Shown here: positions 8,867 through 17,409 of the stretch, piece by piece | Position numbering within the stretch: the first letter of the stretch is position 1 | Layout of the letters: every line of letters begins with the position of its first letter | Origin: Gemmatimonadota bacterium | GTDB lineage: Bacteria; Gemmatimonadota; Gemmatimonadetes; Gemmatimonadales; Gemmatimonadaceae | NCBI GenBank assembly: GCA_021298395.1 | Contig: JAJTFH010000007.1 | Location: 3,258 to 67,257 of the forward strand | Length of the DNA stretch: 64,000 bases | Reading direction: 5' to 3' | Program-made: the position numbers and the translations under genes | The notes under the pieces: model-generated | What the model saw: only the letters and a program-made list of their open reading frames with translations | Told to the model about the DNA's origin: nothing | The model's database searches: none

Positions 8867-10672
8867 GTGAGCGAGAACCAGAAGATCTGCCCCACCTGCG
8901 GCACCGAGTACCCCCTCTCCGAGCGGTTCTGCCCGCGCGACGGCACCGCGCTCCGCGCCGCCGCCAACCAGAGCGACCTCCTCGGCTCCGTCGTCGCCGA
9001 TCGGTATCACATCCTCAAGAAGCTCGGCGCCGGTGGGATGGGCACCGTCTATCTGGCCGAGCATGTGAAGATGGGGCGCAAGAGCGCGCTCAAGGTGATG
9101 AACCCGGGGATGAACACCGACCCCGACGCCGTCGCGCGCTTCAACCGCGAGGCCTCCAATGCCTCCCGCCTCAGCCACCCGAACATCTGCGGCATCTACG
9201 ATTTCGGTGAGACCTCGGACGGGATGATCTACCTCGCGATGGAGTTCATCGAGGGGTCGGCGCTCACCGACATCATCGAGAAGGGTGGCCCGCTGCAACC
9301 CGCGCGCGCCGCGAGCATCATCCATCAGACGGCCGACGCGCTCCAGATCGCCCACGACGCCGGGATCGTCCACCGCGACCTGAAGCCCGACAACATCATG
9401 GTCGCGAAGAACCGCGATGGGTCGGACCTCGTGAAGGTCGTCGACTTCGGCATCGCCAAGGCGAGCACCAGCGAGGCGCAGAACGTCACCAAGACCGGGA
9501 TGGTCGTCGGCACGCCGGAGTACATGAGCCCCGAGCAGCTCGCGGGCGACAAGCTCGATGGGCGCTCCGACATCTACGCGCTCGGCCTCGTCGCCTTCAA
9601 CTGCCTCACCGGGGCCCTCCCCTTCGCTGCCACCTCGGCGCAGGAGGCGATGATCATGCGCCTCACCGATGTGCCGCGCGCCCTCGCCGACGTGCGGCCC
9701 GACGTCGAGTGGCCCGAAGCGGTCCAAGCGACGCTCGACCTCGCGCTCGCTCGCGATGCCACGGAGCGGTATCAGAGCGCGGCCCAGTTCGGTCGCGAAT
9801 TCGCGTCGGCGCTCGCCGAGATGCCGGCGCATCCCACCGACGAGGCGGGCACCGTGGTGATGAGTGCGCCGGCGACGGTGGCGAGCGCGGCGAAGGCGCC
9901 GATGCCCCCGACCCGTGTCGGCGGCCGCGCCGGCACCCCTGCCGGCGCCCCGCCGACTCGCGCCGCACGTGGCGCGACCACCACCGCGGCGCCCGCACCC
10001 AAGAGCAAAACCCCGCTCGCCCTGGGTGGCGTCGGCGCGGCCGTGGCGATCGCGGTCGTCGCGTGGAAGATGGGATTGATCGGTGGCGGCGCCGTGGCCG
10101 CCGGAGAGACCGCCCCGCTGGGAGCGAGCGCCATGCCGACGACCCAAGTGATGGCGGAGGGTGCCACCGCCGCACCGACCACGCTCCCCCCATCGAGTGG
10201 TGCGACCCAGTTGATGGCGAAACCACAGCCGGGCACCGGGGCGCAGCCCCCGGTGGCGACGGCGGGGGGCCGCACGGCGACTCCCGGCCCCGTGCCGACC
10301 GCTGGTGCGAAGCCCCCCTCCGCGTCGACGCCGACCGCGGGCCCGAGTGCGCCAGCCCAGGCCCAGGCCGCCGCCCCCGCCGCGCCGAGTTCCATGGCGC
10401 AGTTGGAGGGTTGGCTCCGCGAGGTACAGGCCACCGCCGCGACCCCTGCCACCGCCCGTCGTGTCCTCGGCGACCTGCAACAGCTCCAGGGGACCCTCTC
10501 TGGGACGGCCCTCGCCGAGTCGCACTACGTACAGATGCTCGCCTACACCAAGCTCGAGGATGAGGTAGGCGTCTGTCGCGCGGCGCGGCAGGTGCGCGCG
10601 TTGCACACCGAGCGGCCGCGCATCAATCTCGCGACGCGCGCCATCGAGCTCTTCGGGTGCGAGAATCCGTGA
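8867..10672 (+). CDS. Transmembrane Ser/Thr protein kinase with N-terminal zinc ribbon
   Basis: CPTCGTEYPLSERFCPRDGT; GAGGMGTVYLA; HRDLKPDN; DFG; APE; single TM GVGAAVAIAVVAW; GTG start. Confidence 0.92.
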   Translation: MSENQKICPTCGTEYPLSERFCPRDGTALRAAANQSDLLGSVVADRYHILKKLGAGGMGTVYLAEHVKMGRKSALKVMNPGMNTDPDAVARFNREASNASRLSHPNICGIYDFGETSDGMIYLAMEFIEGSALTDIIEKGGPLQPARAASIIHQTADALQIAHDAGIVHRDLKPDNIMVAKNRDGSDLVKVVDFGIAKASTSEAQNVTKTGMVVGTPEYMSPEQLAGDKLDGRSDIYALGLVAFNCLTGALPFAATSAQEAMIMRLTDVPRALADVRPDVEWPEAVQATLDLALARDATERYQSAAQFGREFASALAEMPAHPTDEAGTVVMSAPATVASAAKAPMPPTRVGGRAGTPAGAPPTRAARGATTTAAPAPKSKTPLALGGVGAAVAIAVVAWKMGLIGGGAVAAGETAPLGASAMPTTQVMAEGATAAPTTLPPSSGATQLMAKPQPGTGAQPPVATAGGRTATPGPVPTAGAKPPSASTPTAGPSAPAQAQAAAPAAPSSMAQLEGWLREVQATAATPATARRVLGDLQQLQGTLSGTALAESHYVQMLAYTKLEDEVGVCRAARQVRALHTERPRINLATRAIELFGCENP

Positions 10673-11838
10673 GCGATCGGGTCACGGCAGGACCTGTTTC
10701 GATCGAGGTGGTCGGTCGTACGGATGTGGGGCGCCGACGCGAGCATAACGAGGATGCCTTCCTCGTCGCCGATCTCTCCGATGCGCAGGCATCGCCGGCG
10801 GTGACGGAAGAGCGCGAGCGGCTCATCTGGCCGCGCCGTGCCCTCGGCGCACGCGGTGCCCTCTTCGTCGTCGCCGATGGCATGGGCGGTGCGGCGGCGG
10901 GCGAGCTCGCGAGCGGGATGGCCTGCGCGGTGATCCTCGAGGAGCTCCACGCGCAGTGGGCCGACACGACCGACACCGATCCCGATCGATTCGCGCAGAC
11001 GCTGCGTCTCGCCACCGAACGCGCGAATCAGCGGATCCACACGCACGCGACCTCCAACCCGGACACCAAGGGGATGGGGACCACGGCCACCCTGGCCGGG
11101 CTCCTCGGCGACACGCTCTATCTCTGCCAGGTGGGCGACTCGCGCGCCTATCTCGTCCGCCGCGGCGTCGCCACGCAGATCACCAAGGATCAGTCCCTCA
11201 TGCAGCGGCTCGTCGACGCCGGCGAGCTCACCCCCGAGGAGGCCGAGGTCTCCGAGCGACGGAACATCATCTTGCAGGCGTTAGGTCCCGAGGCGCGAGT
11301 GAAGGTCGATCTCACCGTGCAACGCGTACAGCGGGACGACCTGTTGGTGCTCTGCTCCGATGGCCTCTCGGGACAGGTCCGGGGTCCTGAGATGGCGCAG
11401 CTCCTCGGCGCGGCCACCACCCTCGAGACGGGGTGTGATGCGCTGATCGACCGCGCGAACGCCACCGGGGGTCCCGACAACATCACCGTGATCGTGGTCC
11501 GCCTCGACGGCGGCGGGTTGCCGCCGACGCTCGCGGAGGTGCCGCGCCATCAGGTCTATGTCGGTCGTCCGGCGGATCGGACGACCGTCCCGCTCGACCA
11601 AGCGGCGATCGCCTCCGCCGTCGCCGCGGCCGCGGGCGCGGTGGTCCCGCCGACGCGGGTGGCGCCGAGCCCGGCAGGTGCTGGAGTCGGGGCAGCGGCC
11701 CCGTCGGCGAAGGTCGCCACGCCCGCATCGCCGAAGAGGCGCCCCGCCGCCACGCCAGATGCGTCCCTCGCGCCGTCCCTCACCGTCTTCGCGGTGCTCG
11801 TGCTCATCTTCGTGGCCATGGGGATCCTGCTCAGTTGA
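10669..11838 (+). CDS. PP2C-family Ser/Thr phosphatase
   Basis: GRRREHNEDAF, VVADGMGGAAAGE, GDSRAYL, GGPDNITVIV; C-terminal TM; GTGA overlap with kinase stop. Confidence 0.93.
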   Translation: MSDRVTAGPVSIEVVGRTDVGRRREHNEDAFLVADLSDAQASPAVTEERERLIWPRRALGARGALFVVADGMGGAAAGELASGMACAVILEELHAQWADTTDTDPDRFAQTLRLATERANQRIHTHATSNPDTKGMGTTATLAGLLGDTLYLCQVGDSRAYLVRRGVATQITKDQSLMQRLVDAGELTPEEAEVSERRNIILQALGPEARVKVDLTVQRVQRDDLLVLCSDGLSGQVRGPEMAQLLGAATTLETGCDALIDRANATGGPDNITVIVVRLDGGGLPPTLAEVPRHQVYVGRPADRTTVPLDQAAIASAVAAAAGAVVPPTRVAPSPAGAGVGAAAPSAKVATPASPKRRPAATPDASLAPSLTVFAVLVLIFVAMGILLS

Positions 11839-13235
11839 ACGGTATCGCGTTCCGCTTCCATCGCGGCAGTCAATCCGGCACGCAGGTCCAGCTGGCCCAG
11901 GCGGTGATCCGCATCGGGCGGCATCCGGAGAACGATCTCCGGTTCCACGTCGAGCTCGATCGGGACGCCTCGTCCCGGCACGCCGAGATCCGGCTCGAGG
12001 ACGGTCGCTATGTCCTGACCGATCTCGGCAGCACCAACGGGACGATCCTGAACGGTGAGCGCATCACCGGACCGCGCGCGCTCCAGGATGGTGACACGAT
12101 CGAGTTCGGGCCGAATGGCCCCGCGGTCGGCCTCACGATCCTCGGTCTGGGGGAACGACGCCCCGAGGTGCGGCAGACGCGGTCGTCGACGCCGCTCGAA
12201 GCGGAACCCGCGACGGCCGCGCGCCCCAAGCAGAACACCGAGGTTCGGATCGCGGAGGCGGTGCGCAAGGAGACGGGCTCCCTGCGCCGCATGGTCCTCA
12301 TCCTCGTCGTGCTGGTGGTCGGTGGAGGGGCGGTCGCCATGGCGATCACGATGCGCACCGCACGCGCCGGACAGGCCGCGGTCGCCTCCCTCGTCACGGC
12401 CAACGACTCCCTCTCGCGTCTGCTCGATGCCCGGTTATCCCAGACGGGGGTCGGCGCGGCGGCCATCCAGGAGGCACGCGCCGAGATCGACCGCCTCTCC
12501 GCGGAACTGCGTTCCACGCAGCAGCGCGGGGAGAATGTGTCCGCGATCGCGGATCGACTGCGCGCATCGCAGGAACGGACCGCGTCCTTCGCGCGCACCG
12601 ACTACAGCGCGATCCTCGCCGCGAACAAGGCCGCGGTCGTCTTCGTCGCGGTGGAGCTCGAGAGTGGGGAGGCGGCGACCGGGACGGGGTTCAATCTCCT
12701 CCCCGATGGGCTGATCGTCACCAATCGGCACGTGGTGCACCCCCCGAATGGGCAGGTGGCCAAGCGCATCGCGGTGGTCTTCGAAGGGACCAAGGGGGAG
12801 TGGCGCTTCGCGAGCGTGGAGTCGATCAGCGAGACCGATGAGCTCGCGTTCCTCCGGATCACGCGACCCGGCCCCTACCCCACGATCAACGGCATCGCGC
12901 GCGATAGCGACAAGGTGCGCCTCGGTGACCCGGTCGCGATCCTCGGCTTCCCGCTCGGGAACGCGACGGCCGGGATGGAGGGGAGCATCAACACCCTCCG
13001 CCCCGCCGCGACGCTCGGCATCGGCACGGTCAGCAAGACCCTGGAGGAGAACATCCAGCTCGATGCCTACGCGGCCCAAGGGTCGAGTGGATCCCCCGTC
13101 TTCGACGCCCGCGGGCTCGTCATCGGCGTGCTCTTCGGCGCGGCCGGCGAGAGCGGGGGACGCATCGTGTACACGGTCCCCTCCGCGCGGCTCGTCGCCC
13201 AGCTTCCCTCCGATGCACGCCGGGTGGTGAAGTAG
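11835..13235 (+). CDS. FHA domain - TM - trypsin-like serine protease fusion
   Basis: FHA: IGRHPENDLRF..SSRHAEI..DLGSTNGT; TM MVLILVVLVVGGGAVAMAI; TNRHVV / DELAFLRI / QGSSGSPVFD catalytic residues; TTG start. Confidence 0.88.
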   Translation: MNGIAFRFHRGSQSGTQVQLAQAVIRIGRHPENDLRFHVELDRDASSRHAEIRLEDGRYVLTDLGSTNGTILNGERITGPRALQDGDTIEFGPNGPAVGLTILGLGERRPEVRQTRSSTPLEAEPATAARPKQNTEVRIAEAVRKETGSLRRMVLILVVLVVGGGAVAMAITMRTARAGQAAVASLVTANDSLSRLLDARLSQTGVGAAAIQEARAEIDRLSAELRSTQQRGENVSAIADRLRASQERTASFARTDYSAILAANKAAVVFVAVELESGEAATGTGFNLLPDGLIVTNRHVVHPPNGQVAKRIAVVFEGTKGEWRFASVESISETDELAFLRITRPGPYPTINGIARDSDKVRLGDPVAILGFPLGNATAGMEGSINTLRPAATLGIGTVSKTLEENIQLDAYAAQGSSGSPVFDARGLVIGVLFGAAGESGGRIVYTVPSARLVAQLPSDARRVVK

Positions 13236-13264
13236 CCCTCAATTGATCACCGCGGGGCCCAGGC

Positions 13265-14626
13265 TCAGCGCAGGCGCCGCGCCACCCCTTCCTGCATCGC
13301 GCGGTCCGCACTCCACGCACACAGCACATGCACCGCACCGGGCACCGCACTGGGCACCGCACCGGCGACCTCCGGCGGACCGAAGACCACCACGGCGTGC
13401 CCGCCGGGACCCAAGGTGACGACCAGCGCATCGCCAGTGACCGGATCGCTGGACGGATGGACGCGCACCTCATGACCCGCCGCTCGTAACGTCGCGAGGA
13501 AGGGGTGGAGCGAGGTGTTTTCACGATCCATGACGTGCGTCTCGAGTTCGATCACGGGTCCGGCACCGACCCAGGATCCGCGCACGGGATGCACGACGAG
13601 ATCGGCGACCTGCCGCGCCCAGAGCAGATCGTCGAGCGTCGGTTCCCGCGTCTCCCGCGGGACCGCCCACGCCGACCAGAACCGTCGGCGCCGCGCACTG
13701 GCCTCCATCATCTCACCGGTGATCGTCCCGTCCTCGACGGCGGCCTCCAGCGCCTCGACCGCGCCTCCGAGGTCATCGGACGCGAGGACGAGATCGCAGC
13801 CCGCACGCACCGCATCGACGGTCGCATGCACCGCGCGCTCGGGCCCACCCATCGCCATCGCGTCCGCGCGGTCGCTCACCACGAGCCCATCGAAGGCGAG
13901 TTCGTCACGCAGCAGCTCGCCGATCAGGCTCGGCGAATGCGCGGCGACCACGCCGTCGCGATCGAGCCCGGGATAGGTGACGGCGCCGACGAGGACGCTC
14001 GCGACCCCGGTGTCACAGGCCCCACGAAAGGGCACGAGATCGGTGGCCCACAGGGTACGCGCATCGGTATCGATCGTCACGCGGGTCCGCCGCGGATCCT
14101 CGATCGCACGCCCCACCCCGGGAAAGTGCCGCGCGCAGGCCAACACCCCCTGCGACTGACAGGCGTCGATCCAGGTGACGACGTCCTCCGCGACGCGTTG
14201 CGGATCATCGCCGAACGATCGGGCGCTGCGATCGAGTGCGGTGCCCGCATGCAGGGTATCGGCCACCGGGGCGAGCACCCAGTTCACGCCGAGCGCGCGG
14301 AGCTGCCGAGCGGTCAGGAGCGCCGCACGCCGGATGGCGTCGCTGTCACGGAGCGCAGCGAGAGCGCGGAGCGGCGGAAGTGGTGTCATCTCCGGCACGA
14401 GGCTCCCGACGCCGGCGGGCGCCTCCATCGCGATCAACAGGGGCGCAGGTGCCCGTCGATGCAAATCGTCCGTGAGCGCGCCGACGGCCGCGGCGGGGCC
14501 ACCGCGCACCTGGAATGCCTGCACGCCCAATTCGAGGGCGTCATCGATCAAGGCGTCGAGGTGGGCGAACCCCACCTGCGGATCCCACCAGAGCTCGGGG
14601 ACGAGATAGGCGCCGAGAGCGGTCAT
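13265..14626 (-). CDS. nagZ: Glycoside hydrolase family 3 (beta-N-acetylhexosaminidase-like)
   Basis: ACARHFPGVG..D and LVVSDRADAMAM motifs; adjacent to anmK-murQ. Confidence 0.78.
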   Translation of the reverse strand: MTALGAYLVPELWWDPQVGFAHLDALIDDALELGVQAFQVRGGPAAAVGALTDDLHRRAPAPLLIAMEAPAGVGSLVPEMTPLPPLRALAALRDSDAIRRAALLTARQLRALGVNWVLAPVADTLHAGTALDRSARSFGDDPQRVAEDVVTWIDACQSQGVLACARHFPGVGRAIEDPRRTRVTIDTDARTLWATDLVPFRGACDTGVASVLVGAVTYPGLDRDGVVAAHSPSLIGELLRDELAFDGLVVSDRADAMAMGGPERAVHATVDAVRAGCDLVLASDDLGGAVEALEAAVEDGTITGEMMEASARRRRFWSAWAVPRETREPTLDDLLWARQVADLVVHPVRGSWVGAGPVIELETHVMDRENTSLHPFLATLRAAGHEVRVHPSSDPVTGDALVVTLGPGGHAVVVFGPPEVAGAVPSAVPGAVHVLCAWSADRAMQEGVARRLR

Positions 14627-14650
14627 ACGGTCAGCCCACACGAGCGGGCG

Positions 14651-15790
14651 CTACGCGGGATACCACGCCCCCAGGAGGCGTGCGCCGCGTGCCCCCGTGG
14701 CGCTCGGGACGTTCCCGGCGCGCCGCATCAGATGACACCACCCGAGGTAGGCGAACGCCACCGCCTCCTTGGCCTCCCCATCGAAGTAGACCGCATCGAA
14801 GGGGCGCACATGACGCGGACTCAGCACCATCGCGATCGCCTCACGAAGCACCGGATGCCGCACCCCACCTCCCGAGAGGAGGACCTCTTCGACCGGCTCG
14901 GGGATGAAGCGCACGAAGGCGCGCTCGATGCTCCGCGCGGTGAACCACGCCGCCGTCGCGACGATGTCCTCGTCCCGCACACCGGCGCGCGCCGCGCGAC
15001 AGCGCTCGATGAAGGACGCGATGAAGACCGGGGTGTAGCGCTCCCGCCCCGTGCTCTTCGGCGGCGGGGCCTCGAACCAGGGATCCGCGAGCAACGGCTC
15101 GAGCACCGATTCGATCGGGCGTCCCGCCTTCGCGAGCGCGCCGTCCACGTCATACGGCAGCTCGGGCCGCAGCAACCGCGTGACCCCATCGAGCACCGCG
15201 ACCCCCGGGCCGGTGTCGAAGGCACGAACCCCCTCGAGCACGCCACGTGGCGGGACCACGGTGAGATTCCCGATCCCCCCGAGGTTCTGCAAGACGCGCC
15301 AATGGGTGTCGGCGGCGAAGAGCGCGGCATCGGCGAGGGGGACGAGGGGGGCCCCCTGTCCACCCGCCGCCAGATCGCGCACCCGGAAATCGGCGATCAC
15401 CGCAATCCCGGCTCGCTCCGCGATCACCGCCGGTTGCCCGAACTGCCAGGTGCCATGCGGGGGCTCATGCCAGACGGTGTGCCCGTGGGAGGCGATCGCC
15501 GCGATCTCCTCGCGCGCCACCCCAGCCTCCGCGATCGCCGCGATCGCGGCCTCGGCGAGCCACCCACCGAGCGCGAAGTCGAGTCGCGTGTACTCGCTCG
15601 GCGTCGCACCCACCAACGCCGTCGCGAGCCGCTCGCGCGTCGGCACGTCATACGGCCGCTGTACCTGCGCGAGGAGCTCGACCGCCGTACGGCCCTCGGT
15701 CTCGGCGAAGCGCACCACCACGGCGGTGACCCCATCGAGCGAGGTCCCCGACATGAGACCGACGAGCACCTGTCCCCTGGTCCCTGTCAT
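14651..15790 (-). CDS. anmK: Anhydro-N-acetylmuramic acid kinase
   Basis: LVGLMSGTSLDGV, SHGHTVWHEP, FDTGPGVAVLD, LLSGGGVRHP. Confidence 0.93.
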   Translation of the reverse strand: MTGTRGQVLVGLMSGTSLDGVTAVVVRFAETEGRTAVELLAQVQRPYDVPTRERLATALVGATPSEYTRLDFALGGWLAEAAIAAIAEAGVAREEIAAIASHGHTVWHEPPHGTWQFGQPAVIAERAGIAVIADFRVRDLAAGGQGAPLVPLADAALFAADTHWRVLQNLGGIGNLTVVPPRGVLEGVRAFDTGPGVAVLDGVTRLLRPELPYDVDGALAKAGRPIESVLEPLLADPWFEAPPPKSTGRERYTPVFIASFIERCRAARAGVRDEDIVATAAWFTARSIERAFVRFIPEPVEEVLLSGGGVRHPVLREAIAMVLSPRHVRPFDAVYFDGEAKEAVAFAYLGWCHLMRRAGNVPSATGARGARLLGAWYPA

Positions 15791-15800
15791 CTGATCCCTA
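15768..15800 (-). repeat. CAGG-rich element beginning at murQ TAG stop codon and forming the anmK N-terminal codons (copy A)
   Basis: Minus strand TAGGGATCAGATGACAGGGACCAGGGGACAGGT; shares CAGGGACCAGG with copy B. Confidence 0.45.
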
Positions 15801-16709
15801 TTCGACCGGCGGCGGCGCATCCGGCACGACGCGCCGGATCACCCCACCCGCCTCAGCCAATCGTGCGCGCGCTGCGTCCGCCGAGAGCCCGAGCTTCTGC
15901 ATGGTGATCGCCACCTTCACGCGCCCATCCGCGGCGGCGAGCGCCTGGCGCGCGGCCTCACGCGAGAGCCCGCAGGTGATCATCATCAGGCGCTCTGACC
16001 GATCGCGCAGCTTGTCATTGGTCGCCTGGAGATCGACCATGAGGTTGCCGTACGTCTTCCCGAGGCGCACCATCGCGCCGGTCGTGAGCATGTTGAGCAC
16101 GAGCTTGGTCGCGGTCCCTGCCTTGAGGCGGGTCGAACCGGTGACGACCTCAGGGCCGGTGATGGGGAGGATCGCCACATCGACCAGATCGAGGAGCGCG
16201 GTCGCCGGCGGCGAGCAGGCGAGGATCACCGTCTTCGCCCCGACCGACGACGCAGACTCGAGCGCGGCGCGCACGTAGGGGGTCGTCCCACTGGCGGCGA
16301 TCCCCACGACCACGTCACCACGGGCGACACCGGCCGTCTCGAGGTCGCTCCGCGCCCCATCGGGGCGATCCTCCGCCCCCTCCTGCGCCCGCAGCAGCGC
16401 GGCGGGCCCCCCGGCGATGATCCCCTGCACCATCACGGGATCGCTCCCGAAGGTCGGGGGACACTCGGAGGCATCGAGCACACCGAGTCGCCCACTCGTC
16501 CCTGCCCCGACATAGAACAGGCGATGCCCGTCGCGGAACGCGCCCTCCACCAACGCGATCGCGCGCGCGATCGGCTCGCGCTGGGTCGCGACCGCGTCGG
16601 CCACCCCGCGGTCCTCGGCCGTCATCAGGTCCACGATCTCCAGCGGCGAGGCGAGATCGATGTCGGCGCTGCGGGGATTCCGGCGCTCCGTGACGCGAGG
16701 ATCGAGCAT
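15798..16709 (-). CDS. murQ: N-acetylmuramic acid 6-phosphate etherase
   Basis: RLFYVGAGTSGRLGVLDASECPPTFG; GIAASGTTPYV; ATKLVLNMLTT. Confidence 0.95.
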   Translation of the reverse strand: MLDPRVTERRNPRSADIDLASPLEIVDLMTAEDRGVADAVATQREPIARAIALVEGAFRDGHRLFYVGAGTSGRLGVLDASECPPTFGSDPVMVQGIIAGGPAALLRAQEGAEDRPDGARSDLETAGVARGDVVVGIAASGTTPYVRAALESASSVGAKTVILACSPPATALLDLVDVAILPITGPEVVTGSTRLKAGTATKLVLNMLTTGAMVRLGKTYGNLMVDLQATNDKLRDRSERLMMITCGLSREAARQALAAADGRVKVAITMQKLGLSADAARARLAEAGGVIRRVVPDAPPPVE

Positions 16710-16726
16710 CCCCTAACTTACCGAGC

Positions 16727-17398
16727 ATGGGCATCCCTCGCACCCAGCGCGACCGACGTCAGCTCGCGCTCCTCCCGCTCCTCTGCGTCACGCTCGCCTC
16801 GATCGCCGACGCGCAACTCATCAAGGTCCCAGCTCCCTCGACCGCCCGCCGACCGATCACCCTCTCGGTCAGCTCCGGCTTCCTCCAGACCGAGGGACGC
16901 ATCGATGGACAGACCGGAACGGTCTGGTCCCTCGGGGAGGCGGCGCAGCATCGGCTGATGGTCGACGTGGGGCTCCGCAGCGGCGCGCTCGGTCTCACCG
17001 CTTCGACCGCGCGAGTCCCGATCGTCCGCCAGGGCATCGAGGCCCAGAGGCGCTCCGACGGCACGATCCAGCTGCGTCAGCTCCTCGCCACCTTCCGCAC
17101 CCTCGAGCAGATGGGGCCGCACCAGATCGTCGAGCTCGGGGCCGGTCTCTCACAGTGGGCCGACGATCAGGGTACGGATCCGGTGACCACGGATGAGCGG
17201 TCGGCACGCAACGCGCTCACGCTCGTCGTCGGGTACGGCTTCGGATTCTCGTTGGGCCCCAAGGCCTCATTGACCCTCGTGCAGGACTACGCGACCCTCT
17301 GGGGGCCGAAGGACGGGCTCTCGGCCGGCGAGCGTCGCTCGCAACGGCAGTACGTCACCCGCCTCGGCCTCCGCTATCGCCTCAGCGGCGCCCGCTGA
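16727..17398 (+). CDS. Secreted hypothetical protein, beta-strand rich
   Basis: Signal-peptide-like N-terminus, alternating strand pattern; no family recognised. Confidence 0.6.
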   Translation: MGIPRTQRDRRQLALLPLLCVTLASIADAQLIKVPAPSTARRPITLSVSSGFLQTEGRIDGQTGTVWSLGEAAQHRLMVDVGLRSGALGLTASTARVPIVRQGIEAQRRSDGTIQLRQLLATFRTLEQMGPHQIVELGAGLSQWADDQGTDPVTTDERSARNALTLVVGYGFGFSLGPKASLTLVQDYATLWGPKDGLSAGERRSQRQYVTRLGLRYRLSGAR

Positions 17399-17409
17399 CT
17401 CCCGCCCCC

